Shown here: piece after piece, positions 1-7,167 of the stretch | Layout of the letters: every line of letters starts with the position of its first letter | Numbering within the stretch: the stretch's first letter is position 1 | NCBI GenBank assembly: GCA_031267175.1 | Contig: JAIRZP010000158.1 | Span: forward strand, 1 to 14,267 | DNA length: 14,267 nucleotides | Direction of reading: 5' to 3' | From: Coriobacteriales bacterium | Lineage (GTDB): Bacteria; Actinomycetota; Coriobacteriia; Coriobacteriales; UBA8131 | Translations under genes and position numbers: made by a program | The notes under the pieces: generated by a model | Told to the model about the DNA's origin: nothing | Databases searched by the model: none | The model's input: only the letters and a program-made list of their open reading frames with translations

Positions 1-312
1 GCGCCCTACATCCTTGAGCCTATGGCCAACGTGGAAGTCACCGTCACCGACGACTACGCCGGCACCATCATGGGCGACTTCTCCACCCGTCGCGGGCGTG
101 TGGCCGGCATGAGCACCGATGAGAATGGCCGCACCGTGGTCAAGGCGCGCGTGCCCTACAAAGAGGTGGTGACCTATGCCAAGGACCTGCGCTCCATGAC
201 CCGTGGCGTCGGCTCCTATACCATAGAGATAGATGGTTACGAGGAGGTCCCCGGCGACGTGTCCAAAAAGCTGATTGCCGATTACCAGGCCAGGCGCGAG
301 GAAAAGAACTAG
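1..312 (+). CDS. fusA: Elongation factor G, C-terminal fragment (partial, 5' end outside window)
   Basis: This is the last 103 residues of a translational GTPase; the frame is open from base 1, so the first ATG at 22 is internal. The sequence shows domain V of EF-G: LEPMANVEVTVTDDYAG, then STRRGRVAGM, then the conserved YAKDLRSMTRGVGSY stretch and the closing EIDGYEEVP. Domain V is part of the tip that moves the tRNA-mRNA pair from the A to the P site during GTP-driven translocation. The GSYTIEIDGYEEVP ending would also fit the second EF-G paralogue (FusA2-like) present in many actinobacteria and clostridia, so the symbol is tentative; the G domain that would separate them is outside the window. 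No ribosomal protein genes follow, which slightly favours a paralogue outside the str operon. A hairpin 26 nt after the stop may end transcription. Confidence 0.9.
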   Translation, partial: APYILEPMANVEVTVTDDYAGTIMGDFSTRRGRVAGMSTDENGRTVVKARVPYKEVVTYAKDLRSMTRGVGSYTIEIDGYEEVPGDVSKKLIADYQARREEKN

Positions 313-337
313 CGGTTGCGCTTACAATTGAAGCTGG

Positions 338-376
338 CCCCCGTCATTGACCTTCCTGTCAATGGGGTGTTTCTCG
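338..376 (+). terminator. Possible intrinsic terminator after the EF-G gene
   Basis: CATTGAC (345-351) and GTCAATG (358-364) form a perfect 7 bp stem around a 6 nt loop. C-rich sequence before and G-rich sequence after could lengthen it with a bulge. The tail GTGTTTCTCGTT is only moderately T-rich, so this is a weak-to-fair rho-independent terminator. Its position, just downstream of the EF-G stop, supports the role. Confidence 0.45.
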
Positions 377-473
377 TTACTCTGAGCTATCCTTTTGGCT
401 ACGCTCAGGGCAGGCTCTGCGAGCATGGCAACCCAGCACCTGCACCACCCAAGAACGCCAACATTAAGGTAGC

Positions 474-1349
474 ATGCAACTCGATAACGCAACACTCACG
501 ATGATTCGTGTATTTGAGAAGACAGAGGCCACGGGTCACGTTGTCTATACCCGCATGGCCCGACACGAGAAGCATGACAGCCATGCCCAGGTTCTCCAAC
601 AGATAGCCGATGACGAGCTGGATCATTACCATATCTGGAAGCGCTACACCGGCACGGACATTGCTCCCAACAAGCTCACCACAAGCTGGTACACCCTACT
701 CTTCTTCGTCTTTGGCTACACCTTTGTGCTGCGATTGATGGAGAAGGGCGAGAACCGGGCCGTCAAGGACTATAATGCGCTGCCCTCAACTATCCCCGAG
801 ATAAGCACCATCATCAAGCAGGAGCAGAAGCACGAGGAGATGCTCATCTCCATCCTTGATGAGGAGCGTCTCCAGTATGTGGGGGCGATAGTGCTCGGGC
901 TCAACGATGCCCTGGTCGAGCTGACAGGCAGCATTGCGGGCTTTACCTTTGCCCTCACCAATACACGGCTCGTTGCGCTGGCAGGCATCATCACCGGGGT
1001 TTCCGCAACCCTGTCCATGGCCGCGTCCAACTTTTTGGCGGAGAAGGCCAACGCCAACTCCCATGCCTTTAAGGCGAGCATGTACACGGGAGCCGCCTAC
1101 CTCATAACCGTCGTGATATTGATTATTCCCTATCTTATCTTCCCCGAGGACCGGTACGTCGAGGCCCTGGTAACCATGCTCGCCTTTGTCATCATCGTCA
1201 TCATGTTCTTCAACTACTATGTGTCGGTCGCGCAAAACCACCCGTTCTGGGGCCGCTTTGGCAGGATGGCAGCCATCTCGCTTGGTGTGGCCCTGATTTC
1301 CTTCCTCATTGGACAGCTCGCCAAGGCAATGCTGGGAGTTGATGTCTGA
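474..1349 (+). CDS. Membrane-bound ferritin-like/VIT1-CCC1 family metal transporter (MbfA type)
   Basis: The protein has 291 residues in two parts. Residues 1-130 form a ferritin/rubrerythrin-like four-helix domain with candidate diiron ligands E18, E48 and H51 (DDELDHYH), E90, and E117 with H120 (EQKHEE). From about residue 135 follows a VIT1/CCC1 membrane domain, opening with VLGLNDALVELTGSIAG and continuing with hydrophobic segments near 165-190, 210-225, 230-252 and 265-285. Known relatives (MbfA of rhizobia) export iron from the cytoplasm under iron or peroxide load; plant and yeast VIT1/CCC1 move Fe2+ or Mn2+ into vacuoles. Substrate here is inferred. The ATG at 474 has a modest ribosome site (AAGG at 466-469) and gives a complete ferritin domain. 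The stop overlaps the probable start of the next gene, so the two are translationally coupled. A separate promoter was not clear in 377-473. Confidence 0.88.
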   Translation: MQLDNATLTMIRVFEKTEATGHVVYTRMARHEKHDSHAQVLQQIADDELDHYHIWKRYTGTDIAPNKLTTSWYTLLFFVFGYTFVLRLMEKGENRAVKDYNALPSTIPEISTIIKQEQKHEEMLISILDEERLQYVGAIVLGLNDALVELTGSIAGFTFALTNTRLVALAGIITGVSATLSMAASNFLAEKANANSHAFKASMYTGAAYLITVVILIIPYLIFPEDRYVEALVTMLAFVIIVIMFFNYYVSVAQNHPFWGRFGRMAAISLGVALISFLIGQLAKAMLGVDV

Positions 1350-2620
1350 TAGACGCACCGCAGATACTCTCCGTAGTTATTTTTGCCGTTGTACTGGCAT
1401 TGATTATTTCAGATAAGGTGCATCGGGCGCTTGCGGCGCTCCTGGGTGCGGTGGTCGTGCTGCTTACCGGCATTCTGCCCTTTGAGGAGAGCCTCGAGCA
1501 TATCGACTTCAACACGCTCGGCGTACTCACAGGCATGATGCTGTTTGTGGCGGTGGCCCGGCGCTCCGGGCTGTTTGAGTATCTGGCTATCAGGTCGGCC
1601 AAGCTGGCCCGAGGCGACCCTTGGCGCATCATGGTCTTCCTCATGCTTATTACCGCCGTGCTCTCGGCCTTCCTCGACAACGTCACCACCGTGCTGCTCG
1701 TAGGTCCCATGACCCTGATGATCTGCAAGGAGCTGCGTATCAGCCCGGTGCCGTTTTTCATGACCCAGATCATCGCCTCCAATGTCGGCGGCACCGCAAC
1801 GCTCATAGGCGACCCGCCCAATATCATGATTGGCTCCGCGGCCGACCTGAGCTTTGTCGACTTCATCCTCGTGGATGGGCCCATTGTCGTCGTCATCCTG
1901 GCGGCTACCGTCATCGGCTTCAGGTTCGTCTATAAAAACAAGCTCAGCGCCAGCGCGGAGAGCATCCAGGCGGCCATGCAGATGGATGAGAAGGAGGCCA
2001 TCGTTTCCCAGAGCCTGTTTGTCAAGAGTATCGTGATGATAGGCCTGGTGGTTGTGGGGTTTTCGCTCCATGGGGTGTTGCATATCGAGAGTGCTGTCAT
2101 AGCGCTTGGAGCCGCTGCCATCCTGATGCTCATTGGCAGGCAGAACATCGACGAGGTCATTGATGGGGTTGAGTGGCCGACCATTGGCTTTTTCGTGGGG
2201 CTCTTCATCGTGGTGGGCGGCATGGTGGCCACCGGTGTCATCGACCTGTTTGCCGTATTCCTCGTGGATGCCACGGGAGGTAATCTGCTCATGGCCGTGC
2301 TGCTCATCCTCGTAGCCTCGGCCGTTATCAGCGCCATCGTCGATAACATCCCCTTTGTGGCCACGATGATCCCGGTCATCCTCACCATGGGAGCGAGCGG
2401 CATGGAGGTGGAGCCGCTGTGGTGGGCGCTCTCGCTCGGAGCCTGTCTCGGTGGCAACGGCACGCTGATAGGGGCGAGCGCCAACGTCGTGCTCTCCGGC
2501 ATCTCCAACCGCGAGGGCTACCCCATCACCTACCTCGACTTCCTCAAAGTAGGCGGCCCGATGATGCTGCTCTCCATCCTTATCTCAGCCGTCTACCTGG
2601 TGCTCAGGTTTTGTGTGTAG
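1346..2620 (+). CDS. ArsB/NhaD (SLC13-like) ion permease
   Basis: This is a polytopic membrane protein of the ion transporter superfamily (ArsB/NhaD, CitMHS type). Two homologous halves are visible: FLDNVTTVLLVGPMTL with SNVGGTATLIGDPPNIMIG in the first, and AIVDNIPFVATMIPVI with GACLGGNGTLIGASANVV in the second. Such hairpin motifs bind the ion or anion. Family members extrude arsenite, exchange Na+/H+ or carry dicarboxylates; the substrate cannot be read from sequence. The first ATG/GTG/TTG-type start is TTG 1400, but that cuts off half of the first membrane helix. The frame is open from 1343, and CTG at 1346 sits 7 nt after GGGAG (1334-1338) and overlaps the upstream TGA as CTGA. It adds 18 residues (IDAPQILSVVIFAVVLAL) that complete helix 1, giving 424 residues. 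The start is therefore probably CTG, with TTG 1400 as fallback. Coupling to the metal transporter upstream suggests a joint role in metal or ion homeostasis. Confidence 0.88.
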   Translation: MIDAPQILSVVIFAVVLALIISDKVHRALAALLGAVVVLLTGILPFEESLEHIDFNTLGVLTGMMLFVAVARRSGLFEYLAIRSAKLARGDPWRIMVFLMLITAVLSAFLDNVTTVLLVGPMTLMICKELRISPVPFFMTQIIASNVGGTATLIGDPPNIMIGSAADLSFVDFILVDGPIVVVILAATVIGFRFVYKNKLSASAESIQAAMQMDEKEAIVSQSLFVKSIVMIGLVVVGFSLHGVLHIESAVIALGAAAILMLIGRQNIDEVIDGVEWPTIGFFVGLFIVVGGMVATGVIDLFAVFLVDATGGNLLMAVLLILVASAVISAIVDNIPFVATMIPVILTMGASGMEVEPLWWALSLGACLGGNGTLIGASANVVLSGISNREGYPITYLDFLKVGGPMMLLSILISAVYLVLRFCV

Positions 2621-2678
2621 GTAGCGAGGCCTGGTGCGACTGAAGAGGTATCGATTCTCACTTTTTCAGCTGCCAAAC

Positions 2679-2788
2679 CGAGATTCGCTACATTTTCTCC
2701 ATAAAACTCGCTACATTTTCCCGGCAATTTCCACTACATTTTCCCGAGATTTTCACTACATTTTCCCGAGATTTCTCGCTACATTTTC
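2679..2788. repeat. Five direct repeats of CTACATTTTC at 22-23 bp spacing
   Basis: The 10-mer CTACATTTTC starts at 2688, 2711, 2734, 2756 and 2779, giving a period of 23, 23, 22 and 23 bp. Copies 2-5 continue with CCC, and copies 3 and 4 share the longer unit CTACATTTTCCCGAGATTT. Before copies 1, 2 and 5 the last base pair is CG; the stretch CGAGATTTCTCG (2767-2778) is a small inverted repeat of its own. The array sits directly upstream of the ATPase gene and its last copy reaches into the likely promoter. This arrangement suggests cooperative binding sites for a regulator on nearly the same face of the DNA. Confidence 0.9.
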
Positions 2789-2795
2789 CCAAGTC

Positions 2796-2804
2796 TGTTA
2801 CTAT
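2796..2804 (+). promoter_or_regulatory. Probable extended -10 promoter of the ATPase gene
   Basis: TGTTACTAT matches an extended -10 element (TGnTAnnnT). A start point near 2811 would leave a leader of about 30 nt that contains the strong ribosome site AAGGAG (2827-2832), 9 nt before the ATG at 2842. No good -35 hexamer is present: the -35 position falls at the start of the fifth CTACATTTTC copy, so the repeat would overlap the RNA polymerase footprint. Confidence 0.5.
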
Positions 2805-2841
2805 TGCACCATAGGATCCGCTGAAGAAGGAGTAATCTGCC

Positions 2842-4131
2842 ATGCTTATAGACCGTAAAAAGTACCGCCCGCGGCTCATTGACGATGTCGTTGAAAAGCA
2901 CCTGAGAGCCTTTGGCGCAGTTGAAATAACGGGAACCATGTGGTCAGGGAAGACGTGGACATCCCGAGCACATGGCAGAAGCCTGGTCAACCTCGACGAT
3001 CCGCAGGCTCGTGAGCTTGCCCAACTGTCTCCCGAGGCCATTCTTGCAGGGGAAGAACCTCGCGTAATAGACGAATGGCAGGAAGTGCCTGCCGTTTGGG
3101 ACTCAGTCAGACAAAGGGTGGATGAAGCTGGAGGGCGTAAGGGCCTCTACCTGTTGACGGGCTCTTCTCGACCTGCGAAGGATACCGTCCATCATTCGGG
3201 CTCGGGAAGGATCTCCCGGTTGAGAATGTGGCCGATGACGCTCAACGAGGCAGGCCATGGGGTAGCAAGCGTATCTCTGGCAGGTCTCTTTGACGGCCAG
3301 TTTGAGTCTGGGCCTGCCGAGGTAGACTTGGACCAACTGGCACAGTGGATATGTCGAGGAGGTTGGCCGGCTGCACTGACCCTTGATGACGAGCTGGCCC
3401 AACTCATCCCTACCCAGTATCTCGACACGCTCGTTTCCTCCGAGGACAGAAAGGCACCGGAAAGCGAGAGCGACCAAATGCTGTTCTTGCAGTCACTTGC
3501 ACGCAACGTAGGAAGCGCCGTCACTATAGATACCCTGGCAAAAGATATGGGCTACCTCACAGATGGCCGAGTTAACGAGACAGGACGAAGCAGAACACGA
3601 AACCTGCTGGCTTATTTCTCCAACCGATTCATTGTGAGTGAACTGCATGGATGGGACGCGCCGGTCAAATCGCCCCAAAGGCTCAGGACTAAACCACGAT
3701 ACGATTTTGCAGACCCGTCTCTCGCTGCGGCGCTTTTGGGTATGGATTCCGATTCGCTTATGGGCAATATGCAGGTCTTTGGCCAGCTCTTTGAGCAGCT
3801 CTGCTTACGCGACCTGCATGTCTATGCTTCCCTTATGGAAAAGGCAGGCCCTGATCCTCTGAGATACTATCGTGATGCCGATGGACTGGAGCTTGACGCT
3901 ATCATAGAACTTCGCGACAGTCGGTGGGCCGCCATCGAGATCAAGCTGGGGGTAAACAAGGCAGAGGCTGCTCAAAAAAGTCTCTTGCGGCTGAAAGAAA
4001 AAGTAGCCGCAAACCCAGCTGCCAGAAATCCCGAGCCCGCCTTTCTCATGGTACTCGTTGGCATGGGTAAATACGCCTACCAGACACCAGAGGGAGTCTA
4101 CGTAGTACCGCTCACGTGTCTGGGTGCATGA
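2842..4131 (+). CDS. AAA ATPase with DUF4143 C-terminal domain
   Basis: The protein has 429 residues and belongs to the widespread AAA_14/DUF4143 ATP-binding proteins, whose biological role is not established. Walker A is GTMWSGKT (31-38), unusual in having Met-Trp where most members have Pro-Arg-Gln-Val. Walker B is RVIDEWQ (74-80), followed by the sensor-like YLLTGSS (103-109) and the GRISRLRMWPMTLNE block that ends the ATPase core. The C-terminal part contains E350-L-D352 and E366-I-K368, a spacing that fits a PD-(D/E)XK nuclease-like core. It is soluble, with no signal peptide. The start is fixed by AAGGAG at 2827-2832. The gene stands alone between unrelated housekeeping genes, ends 20 bp from the convergent rsfS gene, and looks less GC-rich than its neighbours, which fits an acquired cargo gene. 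Regulation probably acts through the five direct repeats in its promoter. Confidence 0.9.
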   Translation: MLIDRKKYRPRLIDDVVEKHLRAFGAVEITGTMWSGKTWTSRAHGRSLVNLDDPQARELAQLSPEAILAGEEPRVIDEWQEVPAVWDSVRQRVDEAGGRKGLYLLTGSSRPAKDTVHHSGSGRISRLRMWPMTLNEAGHGVASVSLAGLFDGQFESGPAEVDLDQLAQWICRGGWPAALTLDDELAQLIPTQYLDTLVSSEDRKAPESESDQMLFLQSLARNVGSAVTIDTLAKDMGYLTDGRVNETGRSRTRNLLAYFSNRFIVSELHGWDAPVKSPQRLRTKPRYDFADPSLAAALLGMDSDSLMGNMQVFGQLFEQLCLRDLHVYASLMEKAGPDPLRYYRDADGLELDAIIELRDSRWAAIEIKLGVNKAEAAQKSLLRLKEKVAANPAARNPEPAFLMVLVGMGKYAYQTPEGVYVVPLTCLGA

Positions 4132-4151
4132 GCGCCCTATGCTTGGATCAA

Positions 4152-4520
4152 TTACACCGACGGATAAGCAATAACCTCCGCGTCGTTGAACAGGGCCTCC
4201 AGGTCGTAGAAATCGCGGGCGGCGGACACAAAGATGTGTACGACGATGTCACCGTAATCGAGGAGTACCCAGCTCGTGCTGTCCACTCCTTCCCTGCCGA
4301 TGGGCTTGATGCGGTATTCCTCACGCAAGGCCTCTTCCACCTTCTCGGCAACCGCTTTAAGGTGGAGAAGGTTGTCAGCAGTGGCGATAACGAAGTAATC
4401 CACGATGGCAAGCGTGGGTTTGACCTTGATTACCAACACATTGGTGGCCTTTTTTGAGAGGGCTGCCTCCGCGGCGCACTCTGCCCATATAAGCGATTCT
4501 TCTCCGTGCTTCTTCTTCAT
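4152..4520 (-). CDS. rsfS: Ribosomal silencing factor RsfS (YbeB/Iojap family)
   Basis: The protein has 122 residues, typical for the family. RsfS binds ribosomal protein uL14 on the 50S subunit and blocks subunit joining, lowering translation when nutrients run out. Family signatures are VDYFVIATADN, then the long helix HLKAVAEKVEEAL, and the C-terminal block WVLLDYGDIVVHIF followed by RDFYDLEALFNDAE. The ATG is preceded on the minus strand by AGGAG (4530-4526) at a 5 nt spacing. It usually lies next to nadD; here no nadD is visible, and the gene is a single unit, convergent with the ATPase gene and divergent from the operon at 4739. The divergent gap 4521-4738 must hold its promoter, but I could not pick a convincing -35/-10 pair for this strand. 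Confidence 0.95.
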   Translation of the reverse strand: MKKKHGEESLIWAECAAEAALSKKATNVLVIKVKPTLAIVDYFVIATADNLLHLKAVAEKVEEALREEYRIKPIGREGVDSTSWVLLDYGDIVVHIFVSAARDFYDLEALFNDAEVIAYPSV

Positions 4521-4594
4521 TCAAGCTCCTCTACTGCCGCATTGCTGCTACACCATGCAACGAAAACTCCTGCTCTTGTCTTCCACACTACCAC

Positions 4595-4615
4595 GCTGTC
4601 ATGCATGCGTACAGC
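4595..4615. promoter_or_regulatory. Weak dyad in the rsfS / operon divergent region
   Basis: GCTGT (4595-4599) and ACAGC (4611-4615) form arms around an 11 nt centre that contains the self-complementary GCATGC. It lies between the divergent rsfS and mobA-like genes and could be an operator, but short dyads like this occur by chance. Confidence 0.2.
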
Positions 4616-4723
4616 ATATCAGAGCAAGGAGCCAGACAAAGTCCAGAATGGATGGCAGCCCGGCAATAACCGTTCAGATACCCTCTCAGAATTGCAAGGA
4701 GCGACTCCCTCTCTCTCCTGCCG

Positions 4724-4732
4724 TGGTATAAT
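4724..4732 (+). promoter_or_regulatory. Extended -10 promoter of the mobA-upp-murI-rph-rdgB-fprA operon (leaderless)
   Basis: TGGTATAAT is a perfect extended -10 (TGn plus TATAAT at 4727-4732). No recognisable -35 lies 16-18 bp upstream, as is common for extended -10 promoters. Transcription would start 6-8 nt after the hexamer, at about 4739, which is the A of the first ATG. There is no ribosome binding site in the gap, so the messenger is predicted to be leaderless, a frequent arrangement in actinobacteria. Confidence 0.75.
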
Positions 4733-4738
4733 TGCTGC

Positions 4739-5452
4739 ATGGATGAAGGGCTAACGGTCGTCATACAAGCTGGAGGAGAATCAAAGCGGATGGGCAAGCC
4801 CAAGGCGCTCGTCTCGTTTTGTGGAGCCCCGCTGGTCTGTCGCGGCCTCAAACGGCTTGGTGTCATTGCCGATCAACTCGTCGTTACTTCCAATCAGCAT
4901 GAGAGCCTCGACTTTCTCTGCCCTGGCGTTACGGGAGACCGCCTTGAAATCTATGCCGATCTCCACGATGTGCGCGGGGCGCTCAATGGCCTCTACACGG
5001 CGCTGTACTATGCCAGGCATCCCTTTGTTGCCGTGGTCGCCTGTGATATGGTGTTCCCTTCCGCTGCCCTGCTCAAGGCAGAGCAGCAGGTCCTGCTCGA
5101 CCCAGCTGTTGACGCTGACGCGGCGGTGCCGAGGACCTCGCATGGCTTTGAGCCGTTTCATGCCGTATACCGGCGCGGTACCTGCCTGCCTTTGGTCAAA
5201 GAGGCGCTGGAGGCCGGCGAGACCCGCGCGACAAGCTGGTATGATAAGGCAACGATAGTCGAACTCTCCTACGAGGACGTCCTGGCCGCAGACCCCCGCG
5301 GTGGCTCCTTTGTCAACATCAATACGCCGGAAGAATTGGAACATATCGAGCAACGCGTACTGGCCGGAGAGATGACCACCATCTGCGACGAAGTGGAGGA
5401 GGACGCTTCCCTTGCCCACAGAAAGCGTGCCTGCGGGTACCGGGAGCCCTGA
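4739..5452 (+). CDS. MobA-like NTP transferase (probable molybdenum cofactor nucleotidyltransferase)
   Basis: The protein has 237 residues with the NTP_transf_3 fold. The nucleotide-binding loop is QAGGESKRMGKPKAL (10-24), ACDMVFPS near residue 101 supplies the metal-binding Asp, and FVNINTPEEL closes the core. MobA attaches GMP to molybdopterin using GTP. The KPKAL variant of the loop, instead of the usual xDKAL, is shared with MocA-type cytidylyltransferases and other sugar-nucleotide enzymes, so the substrate is uncertain. No other molybdenum cofactor genes are visible in the window. A charged tail of about 30 residues after the core, with an EEDASL segment, has no obvious function. The ATG at 4739 has no ribosome site and coincides with the predicted transcription start. 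It is the first gene of the six-gene operon; upp follows after 23 nt. Confidence 0.8.
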   Translation: MDEGLTVVIQAGGESKRMGKPKALVSFCGAPLVCRGLKRLGVIADQLVVTSNQHESLDFLCPGVTGDRLEIYADLHDVRGALNGLYTALYYARHPFVAVVACDMVFPSAALLKAEQQVLLDPAVDADAAVPRTSHGFEPFHAVYRRGTCLPLVKEALEAGETRATSWYDKATIVELSYEDVLAADPRGGSFVNINTPEELEHIEQRVLAGEMTTICDEVEEDASLAHRKRACGYREP

Positions 5453-5475
5453 TAGCTCCAAGCGATTAAGGAGGA

Positions 5476-6129
5476 ATGATGATTTTCAAGGTAATCAACC
5501 ACCCGTTGGTGGCCCACAAACTGCGTCTGTTGCGCTCTCAGGACACGCCAACGGTGGTGTTTCGCATGGTCACCAATGAGCTCGTGACACTCCTGGCCTA
5601 CGAGGCCACGACCAATGTCAAGACTGAGACGGTGGCCATTGAGACACCCGTGGCCCCTACCACCGGTGTGCGTCTTGCTCGTAATCCCCGGCCGATAATC
5701 GTACCGGTGCTGAGGGCCGGCCTGGGCATGCTCGACGGCATGATCCAGTGCATGCCCACGGCCGAGGTAGGTTTTCTCGGTATGCGGAGAGACGAAGAGA
5801 CCCTCGTGCCGGAGACCTACGCCAATCGTCTGCCCGACGATCTCACCGGGAGGCAGTGCTACATCATCGACCCCATGCTGGCCACGGGCGGCACCCTCAT
5901 CGACACCGTTAACTACCTGGTAGAGCGCGGGGCCACCGACATCACGGCCATCTGTATGCTGGCAGCGCCGGAAGGTGTCAAAGCCCTGCGCGCCGCCGCA
6001 GCCGAGCACGGCAATGCCCTCAAACTTGCGGTGTTTACCGCCTCGCTCGACGAGTGTTTGAACGAGCACGGCTACATCGTTCCCGGACTGGGCGATGCCG
6101 GAGACCGGCTGTACGGATACGTGGACTGA
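5476..6129 (+). CDS. upp: Uracil phosphoribosyltransferase
   Basis: This cytosolic enzyme makes UMP from uracil and PRPP, the pyrimidine salvage step. The 217-residue length is slightly above the usual 208-210. Signatures are VPVLRAGLGMLDGM, the PRPP-binding loop DPMLATGGT (132-140) and the C-terminal uracil-binding PGLGDAGDRLYG. A very strong ribosome site AAGGAGG (5468-5474) abuts the first ATG at 5476; the ATG at 5479 is spaced 4 nt from it and is the likelier real start (216 residues). It follows the MobA-like gene by 23 nt and precedes murI by 39 nt. Confidence 0.97.
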   Translation: MMIFKVINHPLVAHKLRLLRSQDTPTVVFRMVTNELVTLLAYEATTNVKTETVAIETPVAPTTGVRLARNPRPIIVPVLRAGLGMLDGMIQCMPTAEVGFLGMRRDEETLVPETYANRLPDDLTGRQCYIIDPMLATGGTLIDTVNYLVERGATDITAICMLAAPEGVKALRAAAAEHGNALKLAVFTASLDECLNEHGYIVPGLGDAGDRLYGYVD

Positions 6130-6168
6130 GGGAGACTGAAGCAGCAGGCCGAGGCAAGAGCTCTCCCC

Positions 6169-7167
6169 ATGAGAAGCAGAGAAAGCATGACCCCACACAC
6201 CTTACTGGACATCTACACTGGCCGAGGCAGTTCTGACACTCCCTCCCCCTGGGCACGTCTTCCCATCGGGGTCTTTGACTCCGGCATCGGCGGCCTCACG
6301 GTTGCCCGGGAGCTGGCCTCCCATCTGCCACAGGAGTCGATCATCTACTTTGGCGACACCCTGCGGTGTCCCTATGGGCCGCGTCCCCTGGAAGAAGTAG
6401 AGCGCTTTGCCCTGCAGATCTCGAGCTGGTTGGTTGCGCAGGAGGTCAAGCTCATCGTCATAGCCTGCAACTCCGCGACCGCAGCCGGCCTTGAGACACT
6501 CCAGCGTTCGGTGCCGGTGCCGGTCGTTGGGGTCATTGAGCCGGGTGCCCGTGCCGCGGTTCTGGCCACCACCAGCAGAAGGGTCGGGGTCATCGGAACG
6601 GCGGCCACCATCGAGAGCGGTGCCTACACCCGCGCTATTCGCTCGCTGGACGCGGGCATTACGGTGTTCAGCGCGGCGACTCCTCGCTTTGTAGAGATTG
6701 TTGAGCAGGGCATGCGGCTTGACCGCAGCCCTCTGGAGGATATCATGGCGCAGACCGCCGCCATCTATATCAGGCCCGCCTTTGCAGAGATTGCCCGGGA
6801 TTACCTCGACCCACTCAAACGCTGCGCGATAGACAGCCTGGTTTTGGGGTGCACGCATTATCCCCTGCTCACGCCCCTTATCAGAAGCATCATGGGCCCC
6901 GAAATGAACATCATCTCCTCCGCAGAGGAAACAGCGCTGGAGGTTGTGGAGACCTTGGACAGACGGGGGCAACTGGCTCCCCGGGGTCACAAGCCTTCTT
7001 ATCGCTTTGCCACAACGGCCGAAGACGACAGCGATTTTAGAGACCTGGGAGCGGCAATCTTTGGGAGGCCGCTCGCGCATGTGCAGAGAGTGGGCTTGGA
7101 GGATTTGACGAAAACCTGTGAACACCCTGGAACGAAGAATGAATCGAGCGTGCTATGCAACGAGTGA
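6169..7167 (+). CDS. murI: Glutamate racemase
   Basis: The enzyme converts L-glutamate to D-glutamate for peptidoglycan stem peptides, using two cysteines as acid/base pair. Both are present: C100 in IACNSATAAG and C228 in LGCTHYPLL. The N-terminal signature FDSGIGGLTV begins at residue 36, and PYGPRPLEEV is the usual substrate-loop region. Compared with typical racemases (about 265 residues), there are roughly 27 additional N-terminal residues and a tail of about 25 after the core. The N-terminal excess may shrink: ATG 6187 is an in-frame alternative, and neither start has a good ribosome site. The 3' end overlaps rph by 13 nt, so the pair is probably coupled. Confidence 0.95.
   Translation: MRSRESMTPHTLLDIYTGRGSSDTPSPWARLPIGVFDSGIGGLTVARELASHLPQESIIYFGDTLRCPYGPRPLEEVERFALQISSWLVAQEVKLIVIACNSATAAGLETLQRSVPVPVVGVIEPGARAAVLATTSRRVGVIGTAATIESGAYTRAIRSLDAGITVFSAATPRFVEIVEQGMRLDRSPLEDIMAQTAAIYIRPAFAEIARDYLDPLKRCAIDSLVLGCTHYPLLTPLIRSIMGPEMNIISSAEETALEVVETLDRRGQLAPRGHKPSYRFATTAEDDSDFRDLGAAIFGRPLAHVQRVGLEDLTKTCEHPGTKNESSVLCNE

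Noticed and set aside
316..504. Small + strand frame after the EF-G gene
   Set aside because: It runs through the hairpins at 345-364 and 403-424, has no ribosome site and overlaps the start of the metal transporter gene.
2688..2788. CRISPR-like array
   Set aside because: The repeat is only 10-19 bp and the whole period is 22-23 bp, leaving no room for spacers; no cas genes nearby.
6202..7125. Long minus-strand frame opposite murI
   Set aside because: Shadow of a clearly conserved glutamate racemase in GC-rich sequence; no recognisable motifs.
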